Assembly: GCA_040754075.1 (NCBI GenBank) | Contig: JBFMDH010000044.1 | Coordinates: 1-53,133 of the forward strand | Direction of reading: 5' to 3' | Length of the DNA: 53,133 nucleotides | Source: Acidobacteriota bacterium | GTDB taxonomy: Bacteria > Acidobacteriota > Blastocatellia > UBA7656 | Shown here: piece after piece, positions 1-8,534 of the stretch | Position numbering within the stretch: the stretch's first letter is position 1 | Layout: the number at the start of each line of letters is the position of its first letter | Notes under the pieces: model-generated | Told to the model about the DNA's origin: nothing | Seen by the model: only the letters and a program-made list of their open reading frames with translations | The model's database searches: none | Program-made: the position numbers and the translations under genes

Positions 1-69
1 AGAAGGTGAAAGGAAAAATTTAAGTGTAAAATTTGCAATGCCTGATAAGTTGCCAAGAAAATATCTACT

Positions 70-432
70 TATGCCAGTTACGCTTATGACGAGCTTGGCA
101 ATCAAGTGTCGCAGACCGACGCCTTGAACCGGGTGACGCGGTTCGAGTACGACAAACTCGGCAGGCGAGTGAAGCGAACGCTGCCGCTTGGACAAGTGGA
201 GAGCTACTCCTACAACGCGGTGGGCAATCTCACTTCACGAGTTGACTTTAAAGGCAAGACGACGAGTTATGCCTATGACACGATGAACCGCTTGCTCACC
301 AAGACGCCGGATGCGAGTTTGAGCGAGCCGCAAGTCGCGTTCACTTACAACGCGCTCGGATAGAGACTCACGAGGGGTGATGCGAGTGGCACGACCACCT
401 ATGGGTATGACACCCTCAAAAAATGTATTTAA
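70..432 (+). pseudogene. RHS/YD-repeat protein remnant
   Basis: The plus frame encodes YD-type repeats (YAYDELGNQ, RFEYDKLGRR, YSYNAVGNL, YAYDTMNRL), the hallmark of RHS/wall-associated proteins, which are large secreted or toxin-carrying shells. The frame closes at a TAG at 361-363 just where RHS proteins normally read YNALGQRL. The same frame then continues with recognisable sequence (RLTRGDASGTTTYGYDTL) to a TAA at 430-432, so the TAG looks like a nonsense mutation of a Gln codon. On the 5' side the homology starts abruptly near position 70 after AT-rich sequence, and a stop lies at 46-48. It is therefore a fragment broken at both ends, not an intact gene. GTG at 106 could nominally start an 85-residue peptide, which is unlikely to be functional. 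Confidence 0.8.
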
Positions 433-435
433 AAA

Positions 436-1833
436 TCAGGTTAATTCGACTTCATCCAGATAATTCGGTATTGCCACGTTCCAACCCAGTTCTGTGATGA
501 TTTTCTGACGGAGCGCATTCATTGAGGCTTCTTCGCCGTGAACAATGAAAGTCGTTTTAGGTGGACGTTTAAAACTCGATAGCCATCGCAGCAGTTCGTT
601 GGCATCGGCATGTGCCGAAAGACTGCCGACGCTTTCAATACGCGCCCGCACCGGAACCATCTCACCATGAATTTTTATTTCCTTCTCGCCATCCTGTAAC
701 CGCCTGCCGCGTGTGCCTGCTGCCTGATAGCCTACGAAAATCACAGAGCTTGCCGGGTCGGGTAAGTAACGCGATAGATGATGCAGGACGCGACCGCCGT
801 TTGCCATGCCGGATGCCGAAATGATAATCGCCGGACCGCGTAAATCATTGAGCGCCTTTGAACCTTTGCGACCGCCGACCAGCGAAAAAATATTGGTGGT
901 CAACGGATTGCGCCCGGCGCTTTGAATTTCGCGCATATCCTGGTCATGGTCGTCTTTGTGCTTCATATATAGTCGGGTTGCGCCTGACCCCATCGGGGAG
1001 TCGACAATCACCGGTAAAATCGGTATGCGGTCTTCCTCTTCCAACTCTCGCAGGTAATAAACCAGCAGTTGGGTTCGCCCGACAGCAAAAGCCGGAATGA
1101 TGATTTTGCCGCCCTGTTTTGCGGTTTCCGTGATAATCTCTGCCAGTCTTTCTTTGGGATTGGTCTGATCGTGAATGCGGTCTCCGTAAGTCGATTCAAC
1201 CAGCAGATAATCGGCTTCATCAGCCGGTGACGGGTCATTTAAAATCGGTTCATCATAACGACCGACGTCACCCGAAAAGATAATCTTTATCGGCGCTTGA
1301 TCCGGGTGGTCGATATTGACTTCAACATAGGATGAGCCGAGGATGTGACCCACAGACACAAATCGCGCATGGATAAATTTATTCAAACGGACAGTTTCGT
1401 TGTAATCGACGCTTTGAACCTGCTGCAGGGCTTTTCTGGCATCGGCTTCGGTGTATAGAGGCAATGCCGGATGGTGTTTTGAATAGCCTTTGCGATTGGC
1501 ATAATCGGCTTCTTCTTCCTGAAGTTTGGCGGAATCGGGAAGCATGATTTCCAGCAACGCCTCGGTGGCTCGCGTCGCATAAACCGGACCCTTAAAGCCA
1601 TCACGCACGAGTCTCGGTAAATAGCCGGTGTGATCAATGTGCGCGTGCGTAAGCAATACCCAGTTAATCGATTCGGGATTGATGGGTAAGGGATTCCAGT
1701 TGCGTTCACGCAAATCTTTGAAGCCTTGAAATAGTCCACAATCAATCAGGGTTCGGGTGCCGTTGACCTTTAACACGTATTTCGAGCCGGTTACGGTTTT
1801 TGCCGCGCCTAAAAATTGCAGGGTCGTCATCAT
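436..1833 (-). CDS. beta-CASP metallo-beta-lactamase fold RNA-processing hydrolase
   Basis: The 465-residue protein belongs to the MBL-fold beta-CASP family (CPSF73/YsgA-like RNA nucleases). Visible features in order are: N-terminal LQFLGAAKTVTGSKYVL, the zinc-binding HAHIDHTG at residues 63-70, the GHILGSSYVEV strand, FSGDVGRYDEPIL, the ESTYGDRIH motif, the beta-CASP segment with PAFAVGRTQ, and the C-terminal SLSAHADANE and VHGE motifs. These fit a two-zinc phosphodiesterase that cleaves RNA in the cytoplasm; the exact substrate cannot be read from sequence. It starts with a double ATG and is divergent from the tetR-type gene. Family assignment is firm; the RNA-specific role is inferred from the family. 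Confidence 0.92.
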   Translation of the reverse strand: MMTTLQFLGAAKTVTGSKYVLKVNGTRTLIDCGLFQGFKDLRERNWNPLPINPESINWVLLTHAHIDHTGYLPRLVRDGFKGPVYATRATEALLEIMLPDSAKLQEEEADYANRKGYSKHHPALPLYTEADARKALQQVQSVDYNETVRLNKFIHARFVSVGHILGSSYVEVNIDHPDQAPIKIIFSGDVGRYDEPILNDPSPADEADYLLVESTYGDRIHDQTNPKERLAEIITETAKQGGKIIIPAFAVGRTQLLVYYLRELEEEDRIPILPVIVDSPMGSGATRLYMKHKDDHDQDMREIQSAGRNPLTTNIFSLVGGRKGSKALNDLRGPAIIISASGMANGGRVLHHLSRYLPDPASSVIFVGYQAAGTRGRRLQDGEKEIKIHGEMVPVRARIESVGSLSAHADANELLRWLSSFKRPPKTTFIVHGEEASMNALRQKIITELGWNVAIPNYLDEVELT

Positions 1834-1881
1834 GCCCTGACACTAACAAAGGAAAGAGAAATGTGGCAACTGAAAATAAGA

Positions 1882-1910
1882 TTGACAGCAACTCGACCAG
1901 TCTTTATATT
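1882..1910 (+). promoter_or_regulatory. sigma70-type promoter for the TetR gene
   Basis: TTGACA at 1882-1887 and TATATT at 1905-1910 are separated by exactly 17 bases, close to the sigma70 consensus. Transcription would begin near 1917, leaving only about ten bases before the ATG at 1927. If this promoter is used, the upstream in-frame ATG at 1861 cannot be the start on this transcript. Confidence 0.6.
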
Positions 1911-1926
1911 AACACCGTTAAGTAAA

Positions 1927-2565
1927 ATGACTTCGTTAAATATTCCAAAAGGGGCAGGGCCAAGAGCGCGACGCGAGCGTGAAAAGGAACAACTGCGCCA
2001 GACCATACTGGATGCAGCCCGCGAATTGTTTTTGAATGAGGGTTACGAAAATGTCTCCATGCGTCGGATTGCCGAAAAGATAGAATACTCCCCTACCACC
2101 ATTTATCTATACTTCAAAGATAAAACCGAACTGCTGTTCGCCATCTGTGATGAAACCTTTGCCAAACTCTCCAAAAAAATGGCATCCATTTCTCAGGAAA
2201 ACCAGGACCCTGTAGAGTCTCTGCGAAAAGGTTGTCGTTCCTATGTCGATTTCGGATTGAAGCATCCCAACCATTACAAGGTCACGTTTATCAATCACTC
2301 CGAACTCCACCTTGGCAAAGAGCATTATTTAAGAAAAGGTTCCAAAGGGATGGAAACTTATGGTTATCTCTGTCGCGCCGTTGAAGTCTGCGTAAAAGAG
2401 CATCGCCTGCGCGAAACCGATGTCGAGGCGATCAGTCAAATGCTTTGGGCAGTTATCCATGGCGTCACCTCTTTATTGATTACCAAACGCGATTTTCCCT
2501 GGGTGAAACGCGATAAATTGATCGACCTGACCATCAATGCCGCAATCGATGGTCTGCTGGTCTAA
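1927..2565 (+). CDS. TetR/AcrR family transcriptional regulator
   Basis: This is a 212-residue one-component repressor. The N-terminal TetR helix-turn-helix is clear at about residues 24-66 (TILDAARELF, then VSMRRIAEKI and SPTTIYLYFKDKTELL), followed by an all-helical ligand/dimer domain. Length and helix position match the family when ATG 1927 is used. An in-frame ATG at 1861 has a better Shine-Dalgarno (AAAGGAAAGAGA) and would add 22 residues, but it lies upstream of the consensus promoter at 1882-1910. The gene sits directly before an ABC exporter operon, and the gap between them holds repeated GTTTAC/GTAAAC motifs, so it probably represses that exporter and responds to one of its substrates. 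The ligand is unknown. Confidence 0.88.
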   Translation: MTSLNIPKGAGPRARREREKEQLRQTILDAARELFLNEGYENVSMRRIAEKIEYSPTTIYLYFKDKTELLFAICDETFAKLSKKMASISQENQDPVESLRKGCRSYVDFGLKHPNHYKVTFINHSELHLGKEHYLRKGSKGMETYGYLCRAVEVCVKEHRLRETDVEAISQMLWAVIHGVTSLLITKRDFPWVKRDKLIDLTINAAIDGLLV

Positions 2566-2585
2566 AATTTTTTGCTTTTTTACTT

Positions 2586-2650
2586 AACAGTGTAAACTTT
2601 TTTAAGGGCGTTTACGTACAAAGCAGCGTTTACAGATTAAACACTGTAAC
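2586..2650. promoter_or_regulatory. putative operator cluster upstream of the ABC exporter
   Basis: Related short motifs crowd this stretch. ACAGTGT (2587-2593) is matched by its reverse complement ACACTGT (2641-2647). GTGTAAAC lies at 2590-2597, and GCGTTTAC occurs twice, at 2608-2615 and 2626-2633, 18 bases apart. Such inverted and direct repeats between a TetR gene and an efflux operon are typical of TetR-family binding sites. No convincing -35/-10 pair was found downstream; TATAGA at 2673-2678 is a possible -10. Confidence 0.45.
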
Positions 2651-2718
2651 CTTTTTGCAGGTTGAATCGTGGTATAGACAGGTCGTATTAAAAAACCGTA
2701 AGTCGGGGAGTCGGAAAT

Positions 2719-3843
2719 ATGCCATCACTGGCAAGGCGAAATCTGTTTCACGATAAAGTGCGTTTGACCGTTACGCTCACGGGCGTAGTTTTCGCAGTGG
2801 TACTGATTACCGTTCAACTTGGATTATTTGTCGGCTTTGCCTCTACGACTTCCAATATTATCGATCATTCGGGCGCAGACCTCTGGATTGCCGCCAAAGG
2901 CATTCGCAATTTTGACCAGCCTGCCCCGTTTTCCGAGCGCAAGCTTTATCAAATCCGCGCCATTGACGGCGTCGCTTCCGCAGAAAAATACATCGTTCAA
3001 TTCAGCCGCTTAAAGCGCACCGATGGTGGAGAAGAAGGCGTGGGAATTGTCGGCTTTTCGCTTGATTCAAAACTTGGCGGACCCTGGAATATCACCGCCG
3101 GCACACTGGATGATTTAAAAACCGAAGACACCGTAATGGTTGATGAACAGTACCTGCAAAAACTGGGGATTACTCACCTCGGGCAGAGTGTTGAAATCAA
3201 TAATCATCGCGCCAGGGTGGTTGGCTTAACCAAAGATGTGCGGTCGTTTACCACCAACCCCAGAGTGTTTACGTCATTTAAAAATGCCCAGAATTACGCG
3301 CGACTGGCTGAAGACCAAACCTCTTATATTTTTGTAAAAACCCATCCGGGAGTTGACTTGCAACAACTCAAAAAAGCCATAGCCGCTCGCGTCGAAGATA
3401 TAGAGGTTTATACCACTCAGGAGTTTTCGCGAAAAACTCAGGTTTACTGGATGTTCAATACCGGCGCGGGCGTCGGCATTTTAATCGCTGCGGCAATGGG
3501 GTTGATTGTCGGCGTGGTCATTGTCGCTCAGACGATTTATGCAACTACTATCGATCACATTCGCGAATTCGGCACCTTGAAAGCGATGGGCGCGTCAAAT
3601 GGTTATATCTATCGCGTGATTATTAAACAGGCATCCATCAGCGCTTTTATCGGATATGTGTTTGGCATGGCGGTCAGTTTATTAGTGGTTAATTTAAGTC
3701 GAAACGGCGGCGCATCAATTCAAATGCCGACCGAGATGAGCGTTTTGATGTTCTTCTTAACCTTTGCGATGTGCATTGGCGCTTCAATCGTTTCGATAAA
3801 CAAAGTGACCCGCATCGACCCGGCGATGGTCTTCAAAGGATAG
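2719..3843 (+). CDS. DevC-like ABC exporter permease (FtsX/MacB type)
   Basis: This 374-residue inner-membrane permease has one N-terminal transmembrane helix (about 18-40), a periplasmic domain of roughly 200 residues (MacB_PCD-like, with DLWIAAKG and VGIVGFSLDS), and three C-terminal helices (about 250-280, 310-335 and 345-370) containing the FtsX-type stretch EFGTLKAMGAS. This is the DevC/MacB architecture, in which ATP hydrolysis drives a periplasmic adaptor rather than transport through the membrane. The start ATG follows GGGGAG. Five bases separate its stop from the ATPase gene, which is followed by an adaptor gene, giving a DevC-DevA-DevB order. The substrate (lipid, glycolipid, peptide or drug) cannot be told. 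Confidence 0.88.
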   Translation: MPSLARRNLFHDKVRLTVTLTGVVFAVVLITVQLGLFVGFASTTSNIIDHSGADLWIAAKGIRNFDQPAPFSERKLYQIRAIDGVASAEKYIVQFSRLKRTDGGEEGVGIVGFSLDSKLGGPWNITAGTLDDLKTEDTVMVDEQYLQKLGITHLGQSVEINNHRARVVGLTKDVRSFTTNPRVFTSFKNAQNYARLAEDQTSYIFVKTHPGVDLQQLKKAIAARVEDIEVYTTQEFSRKTQVYWMFNTGAGVGILIAAAMGLIVGVVIVAQTIYATTIDHIREFGTLKAMGASNGYIYRVIIKQASISAFIGYVFGMAVSLLVVNLSRNGGASIQMPTEMSVLMFFLTFAMCIGASIVSINKVTRIDPAMVFKG

Positions 3844-3848
3844 AAATA

Positions 3849-4583
3849 ATGATTGCGATTTCTGTAGAAAACTTATCGAAAGTTTATGGACAGGGCGCTG
3901 CCTCTGTTCATGCGCTTGCCGATGTGAATTTCAAGGTCGAAGGCGGCGAAGTGGTTTTATTGATGGGACCGTCAGGAAGCGGAAAAACCACGTTACTTTC
4001 CATTATGGGATGTATTTTGCGTCCAAGCGGCGGGGTCATCAAAATTCAAGGAAAGGATGTTACGGGACTGAGCGAACGGCTGATTCCCCATATTCGTTTG
4101 CGCCACATCGGTTTTATTTTTCAGGGCTTCAATCTCTTTCCGACGCTGACGGCGGGTGAAAATGTTGAAATTTCTTTAGACCTTCACGGGGTTCGCGGAA
4201 AAAAAGCCCGGCTTCGCGCCGCAGAACTTTTGGAACAGGTGGGGCTTTCGGAAAAATACAAAGCCTATCCGGCGGATTTGAGCGGCGGACAAAAACAACG
4301 TGTGGCAATTGCCAGAGCTTTAGCCGGTGAACCTGACATCATTCTGGCGGATGAACCAACTGCCGCGCTCGACTCAACCAGCGGGCGAATGGTGATAAAG
4401 ATGCTTCAGGATTTGGCGCATCAACGCGGTCGCGCGGTGGTGATTGTGACCCACGATAACCGGGTTTTGGAATATGGTGATCGAGTTGCGCATATCGAAG
4501 ATGGAAAAATTTCCGAATCCCAAGCGCAACTGGGCAATTTGCTTACCGTGTCCGGTCAACCGGAATCGTATTCGTTGAACTGA
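3849..4583 (+). CDS. DevA/MacB-like ABC transporter ATPase
   Basis: This 244-residue nucleotide-binding subunit has Walker A GPSGSGKTT at residues 40-48, a Q-loop (FIFQGFNLFPTLT), the signature LSGGQKQR, Walker B ILADEPTAALD and the switch histidine in IVTHD. It belongs to the MacB/LolD/DevA clade. ATG 3849 is chosen because AAAGGA lies just upstream and homology begins at once (ISVENLSKVYG); a longer frame reaching back into the permease gene has no support. It sits five bases after the permease gene and energises it in the cytoplasm. Confidence 0.92.
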   Translation: MIAISVENLSKVYGQGAASVHALADVNFKVEGGEVVLLMGPSGSGKTTLLSIMGCILRPSGGVIKIQGKDVTGLSERLIPHIRLRHIGFIFQGFNLFPTLTAGENVEISLDLHGVRGKKARLRAAELLEQVGLSEKYKAYPADLSGGQKQRVAIARALAGEPDIILADEPTAALDSTSGRMVIKMLQDLAHQRGRAVVIVTHDNRVLEYGDRVAHIEDGKISESQAQLGNLLTVSGQPESYSLN

Positions 4584-4666
4584 CATTTTAACTAACCGTT
4601 TGGATGCGGTCTTGAACTGAACGCTGGAGTTTGAGGCCGCTCCAAAACGGATTTTGAGGCACAGAG

Positions 4667-5716
4667 ATGAAACGCTCTAACTGGATTTTAATTTCGATAA
4701 TGATGATCGTCGGCATTATCGCCGGTTGGTTTACGATGTATAAAGTCCGCAGTTCACCGCCATCGGCATTGTCTCAGGTAAAAGCAACCGACGCCACTGG
4801 CACGAGCCTGGTTGCTGCGCCGGGTCGCGTCGAACCGATTTCGGAAGAGATCAAGGTGAGTTCGGAAATTCGCGGCAAGTTGCAAGAGGTTCGCGTCGAA
4901 GAGGGCGATTTAGTCAAACGCGGGCAAATCATCGCGGTGCTGGTCAATGACGATTATCAAGCCGAAGTTGATTCCGCAGTGGCTCAACTCAAACAAAAAG
5001 AAGCCGAGTTACGTCGCGTCATTAACGGGGCGCGCCAGCAGGAGCGACGGGAAGCCTGGCAGGGCGTTGAAGAAGCCAAAGCGCAAATGGAAAATGCCCA
5101 GGCGGAAATGAATCGTCGCCGGGCGCTTTATGAAAAAGGGGTGATTGCCAGAGAAGAATCCGACAGGGCAGAGCGCGAATTTAAAGTCACCAAGGCACGA
5201 TTCGATGCCGCAGCCGAGCGTCATTCGTTCGTTGATGATGAAGCGCGCGAAGAAGACCGCGCCAAAGCCGAAGCCGAAGTTGCCCTGTCACGCGCCCGTT
5301 TGGATGAAGTGAAAGCGATACTGGAGAAGTGTTTTGTGCGCGCCCCGATTGATGGGGTGATTTTACGAAAACATATGAAAAGCGGAGAGAGCGTTTCTGA
5401 AATGCGGGAAAACCCGATTGTGACGATGGCGGATATTTCAAAGTTGCGAGTCCGTGTGGATGTTGATGAAGCCGATATTGGCAAATTGCAAATCGGGCAA
5501 CGCGCTTATGTGACGGCGGAGGCTTTTGCGGGAGAAAAATTTTACGGTCGCATCGTTCGCATCGGACAGCTATTGGGTAAAAAAAATATTCGCACGGACG
5601 AACCGACCGAACGGGTTGATACAAAAATTTTGGAAACTTTAATTGAACTCGAAGACGGTCAAAAACTGACTCCGGGTTTGCGAGTTGATTCTTTCATTAT
5701 CGTTTCAGCGAACTGA
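4667..5716 (+). CDS. HlyD/DevB-like periplasmic adaptor (membrane fusion protein)
   Basis: The 349 residues open with a single membrane anchor (about 7-25), followed by the first half of a lipoyl-like domain (VAAPGRVEPISEEIKVSSEIRGKL, with EGDLVKRGQII). A long helical hairpin rich in Ala, Glu and Arg follows (about 98-215), then the second lipoyl half (KCFVRAPIDGVILRKHMKSGE) and a beta-barrel (RVDVDEADIGKLQIGQRAYV). This is the HlyD/DevB family fold, bridging an inner-membrane ABC pump to an outer-membrane channel. It is third in the exporter operon, and a TolC-family gene follows 0.85 kb downstream. The start is preceded by GAGGCACAGAG. Confidence 0.9.
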   Translation: MKRSNWILISIMMIVGIIAGWFTMYKVRSSPPSALSQVKATDATGTSLVAAPGRVEPISEEIKVSSEIRGKLQEVRVEEGDLVKRGQIIAVLVNDDYQAEVDSAVAQLKQKEAELRRVINGARQQERREAWQGVEEAKAQMENAQAEMNRRRALYEKGVIAREESDRAEREFKVTKARFDAAAERHSFVDDEAREEDRAKAEAEVALSRARLDEVKAILEKCFVRAPIDGVILRKHMKSGESVSEMRENPIVTMADISKLRVRVDVDEADIGKLQIGQRAYVTAEAFAGEKFYGRIVRIGQLLGKKNIRTDEPTERVDTKILETLIELEDGQKLTPGLRVDSFIIVSAN

Positions 5717-5816
5717 ATCGGTCGCTGGTAGAAAATGGCGCGGTTTACTTTCTCGTCCCGGAAGTCGTGTGAATCTAGCCCCGCCGAAAAATAAAATTGA
5801 GTAAAGGAGTGACTCT

Positions 5817-6167
5817 ATGAAAAAAACAATTTATGCAATGGTTGCGAGTTTCGCATTAGTTCTTTCCCTTGCTTTATCCAATGTTGCTGCGGATGTGACC
5901 AAATCGTTCACCTTAACCAGAGACAGCAAAATTAAAGGACAACCGCTGACCAAAGGGGATTACTCGGTAAAATTTGCCGATGATAAAGAGGGTGAACTGG
6001 TGGTGATGAAAGGCAAAAAAGAGATTGTCAAATCCACTTATAAAATTATCACCTTAAATGAAGCGCCATCGGATAACAAAATTGCTTATACGGTTTCCGA
6101 AGATGGCTCATTCACCGTTAAACGAATTGAATTTAAAGGCTCAAAAACTGCCATTTCATTTGAGTAA
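5817..6167 (+). CDS. small secreted protein of the exporter locus
   Basis: This 116-residue protein has a clear signal peptide (MKKTIYAMVASFALVLSLAL, cleavage after about residue 25) and a lysine-rich, beta-strand-predicted body of about 90 residues (LTKGDYSVKF, GELVVMKGKKEIV). No cysteine or catalytic motif is seen. I do not recognise a named family; a protein of similar style is at 42924-43442. A strong Shine-Dalgarno (AAAGGAGTGACTCT) precedes ATG 5817. It lies about 100 bases after the adaptor gene and before the TolC-like gene, so it may be a periplasmic accessory or simply a co-transcribed envelope protein. Confidence 0.7.
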   Translation: MKKTIYAMVASFALVLSLALSNVAADVTKSFTLTRDSKIKGQPLTKGDYSVKFADDKEGELVVMKGKKEIVKSTYKIITLNEAPSDNKIAYTVSEDGSFTVKRIEFKGSKTAISFE

Positions 6168-6570
6168 GCGCGACATTAACAGGGATGTCAGAGGCGGGTT
6201 TTTTAAGAACTTTTTACTCGTGTCATCTGCCCATCCCTGTTATTAATTTCACAGGGAGCGACGCGAAAGTGAACATCAGGTGTTCATTTCCGGTCGCTCT
6301 GTTTATTTTATAGTATGCAAGATTCACTTTAGCCTCTTTGATAACAGCTTTTAGAGAAGCGCTTTAGATTGGCACAGGGATTGTAGATAATATTTTCGGG
6401 AGGTTGGGTTTGAACGGCTAGGCTGAAACTTTGCAGGCGGATAAAATTATGAAACGAGAGGTGCGACCTGCTCGTAGTAGGCTGTGATTCAAAAACAATT
6501 TGCCAAAAAAATTTGTTGGGTCAAGAAATATTTTTGTTTGAGTTTAGAAGAAAAGGTATCGAGAGGAACT
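6168..6570. other. gene-free stretch with two inverted repeats before the TolC gene
   Basis: There is no credible coding here. It holds an 11-bp inverted repeat, TAACAGGGATG at 6177-6187 and CATCCCTGTTA at 6232-6242, enclosing 44 bases, and then the terminator-like hairpin at 6252-6310. The remaining 260 bases should carry the promoter of the TolC-family gene. The only notable motif is a near match to a sigma54 site at 6369-6385, whose -12 dinucleotide is GT instead of GC. Confidence 0.6.
6252..6310 (+). terminator. long stem-loop terminator after the small secreted protein gene
   Basis: CAGGGAGCGAC near 6252 pairs with GTCGCTCTG ending at 6301. Inside it, GAAAGTGAACA pairs with TGTTCATTTC around a short loop. 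The stem is followed by TTTATTTTA, so this works as a rho-independent terminator read rightwards. It would end the exporter operon before the TolC gene. Confidence 0.65.
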
Positions 6571-8457
6571 ATGAATTTAATGTCAGATAAGCGCCACAAG
6601 ATGGTCAGTTTCCTTGTGGTAGTGGCGATGATTGGGTCTTTATCAATATCAGCTTTTGCGCAAGATGGCATTGTCGCCCTTGAAAATCGGGTTTCACCAG
6701 CGCAAAAAAATAAAGCGCGAACCGTAGCGAATAAAAAAGCGCCGGCTAAAGCCGTTAATCACGAAGAAACTGAAAAAAGTAAGGTTGCCGAAACCGCAAC
6801 CGTCAGTGATGAACCGAAAGCTGAAAAGGCAGAGGTCGTCACTACTGCACCGGCGATTTCAACCGAAACTCAAGACCCGCAAACTCAGAATCCCATCACC
6901 CAACCACTGGCGCTCTCGCCGGAAATCGGCACCCAGCGCGTTGGGGTTCGCGAAGATTTAAAGCAGGTTCTCGCCTTGCAGGAAGCCATCGCTATGGCGC
7001 TGCAAAATAACCTCGATATTGAACAAAATCGCCAAACCGTAAAAATCTCTCAATATAATCTTTTCGCGTCGTATGGTGTATACGACATTGCCACCATTGC
7101 CGACATCAATTTCCGAAGCCAGACCTTCCCGGTTGCCAATATCTTCCAAGGTGGTAACGCCAACGCTTCGTTGACGCAAAAAATATTGACGTACAATTTC
7201 ACCACTGAAAAATTCCTCGAAAAAGGCGGCGGATTATATCAAATCAATTTCAATAATACGCGGACGAATACCAGTTCAACCGCAGCAACTTTGACCACGC
7301 AATACAACCCGTCGCTTTCGTTGACCTTTACGCAACCCTTGATGCGAAATTTCAAAATTGACGCCAATCGTCGAGCCATTCAAATCAATAAAAAACAACT
7401 CGACCTTTCCGACAGTCAATTTCGCCAGCGCGTGATTGAAATCATTAACTCTGTGCAACGCGCCTATTGGGATTTGGTCTTTGCCATTCGCAACGAAAAA
7501 ATCGCCCGCGAAACCGTTGAACTCACGCGCACGCAACTTTTGAATAACCAGAAGCAGGTTGAAGCCGGAACCCTCGCGCCAATCGAATTGCGCTCAACGG
7601 AAGCAGCATTGGAATCGCGCAAGGGCGATGTCATCACAGCCATGCAAACGATTACGACCTCGGAAAACACTTTGAAGGGGCTGTTAATGAAAGACCCCAA
7701 TGATAAGATGTGGGATGCGCAAATTGTTCCCACAGACGATCCGAGTTTGAATCCCTTGACCTTTAATTTTCAGGAATCGCAAAATCTGGCGTTGAAAAAT
7801 CGCCCGGAACTTGAACAATTACGCCTGCAATCGCAGCAAAAAGAGATTGACCTCAAATATTACAATAACCAGTTGAAACCGCAGATCAATCTGGTAGGCA
7901 CCTATTCAAATACCGGGTTGGCTGGTGCGCCATCGGCGATTGCCACACAAAATGGCGTAACGGTTCCTGACCGTTTTGTCGGCGGCTATTTTAGCGCCTT
8001 GCGAAATTTGTTCAGCCAGGATTTCCGAACCTATCAAGTGGGGGTGTCGATTAACTTCCCGTGGCGCAATCGCACAGTTGAAGCCAATATCGGTCGGACG
8101 ATGGCGGAATCGGCGCAACTCGACGCCCGTCAACGCCAAACCGTTCAGAACATTCAAATCGAAGTTCGTAACGCCTTACAGGCGGTTGAATCAGCGCGTC
8201 AACGATTTGAAGCGCAACGCGCCAATCGCATCGCTGCTGATGCGCAATTGAAAGGTGAAGAAGAGAAATTTCGCGCCGGTCTTTCAACCAACTTCTTTGT
8301 TCTGCAACGGCAAACCGATTTATCGGTAGCCAGAGGCAATGAGATTCGCGCCCTGACCGATTACAATAAGGCGCTCGCCGATTTGCAAAGAGTAACCGGT
8401 ATTTCGCTGGTCTCAAATAATGTCCAGGTTACGGCAATTGAAAATACCAAACGCTAG
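6571..8457 (+). CDS. TolC-family outer-membrane efflux channel
   Basis: This 628-residue protein has a signal peptide (about residues 1-30, ending SISAFAQ) and a low-complexity Ala/Lys/Glu/Thr/Pro linker of roughly 100 residues. Then come two OEP repeats with typical helical phrases: LQEAIAMALQNNLDIEQNRQ, LTFTQPLMRNF, then NLALKNRPELEQLRLQSQQK and FRAGLSTNFFVLQRQTDLSVARG near the C-terminus. TolC proteins form trimeric outer-membrane ducts, here probably for the DevBCA-type pump upstream. ATG 6571 is chosen because GAGAGGAACT sits directly before it and the signal peptide follows; a GTG at 6484 would add 29 unlikely residues. It ends at a strong bidirectional terminator. Confidence 0.9.
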   Translation: MNLMSDKRHKMVSFLVVVAMIGSLSISAFAQDGIVALENRVSPAQKNKARTVANKKAPAKAVNHEETEKSKVAETATVSDEPKAEKAEVVTTAPAISTETQDPQTQNPITQPLALSPEIGTQRVGVREDLKQVLALQEAIAMALQNNLDIEQNRQTVKISQYNLFASYGVYDIATIADINFRSQTFPVANIFQGGNANASLTQKILTYNFTTEKFLEKGGGLYQINFNNTRTNTSSTAATLTTQYNPSLSLTFTQPLMRNFKIDANRRAIQINKKQLDLSDSQFRQRVIEIINSVQRAYWDLVFAIRNEKIARETVELTRTQLLNNQKQVEAGTLAPIELRSTEAALESRKGDVITAMQTITTSENTLKGLLMKDPNDKMWDAQIVPTDDPSLNPLTFNFQESQNLALKNRPELEQLRLQSQQKEIDLKYYNNQLKPQINLVGTYSNTGLAGAPSAIATQNGVTVPDRFVGGYFSALRNLFSQDFRTYQVGVSINFPWRNRTVEANIGRTMAESAQLDARQRQTVQNIQIEVRNALQAVESARQRFEAQRANRIAADAQLKGEEEKFRAGLSTNFFVLQRQTDLSVARGNEIRALTDYNKALADLQRVTGISLVSNNVQVTAIENTKR

Positions 8458-8472
8458 ATCATCATCCACGGC

Positions 8473-8516
8473 AAAATAAAAAGGGCGACTCAACAATGAG
8501 TCGCCCTTTTTATTTT
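8473..8516. terminator. perfect 20-bp bidirectional terminator
   Basis: AAAATAAAAAGGGCGACTCA (8473-8492) is repeated exactly as its reverse complement (8497-8516) around a 4-base ACAA loop. The A-rich and T-rich flanks give a U-tract in both directions. It sits between the convergent TolC-family and PilZ-like genes and can end both transcripts. Confidence 0.92.
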
Positions 8517-8534
8517 GCTAAAAATTTGAATTGA

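Noticed and set aside
6369-6385. Sigma54-like site upstream of the TolC gene
   Set aside because: TTGGCAC is good, but the -12 element reads TTGT instead of TTGC; one weak match without an enhancer-binding protein nearby is not enough.
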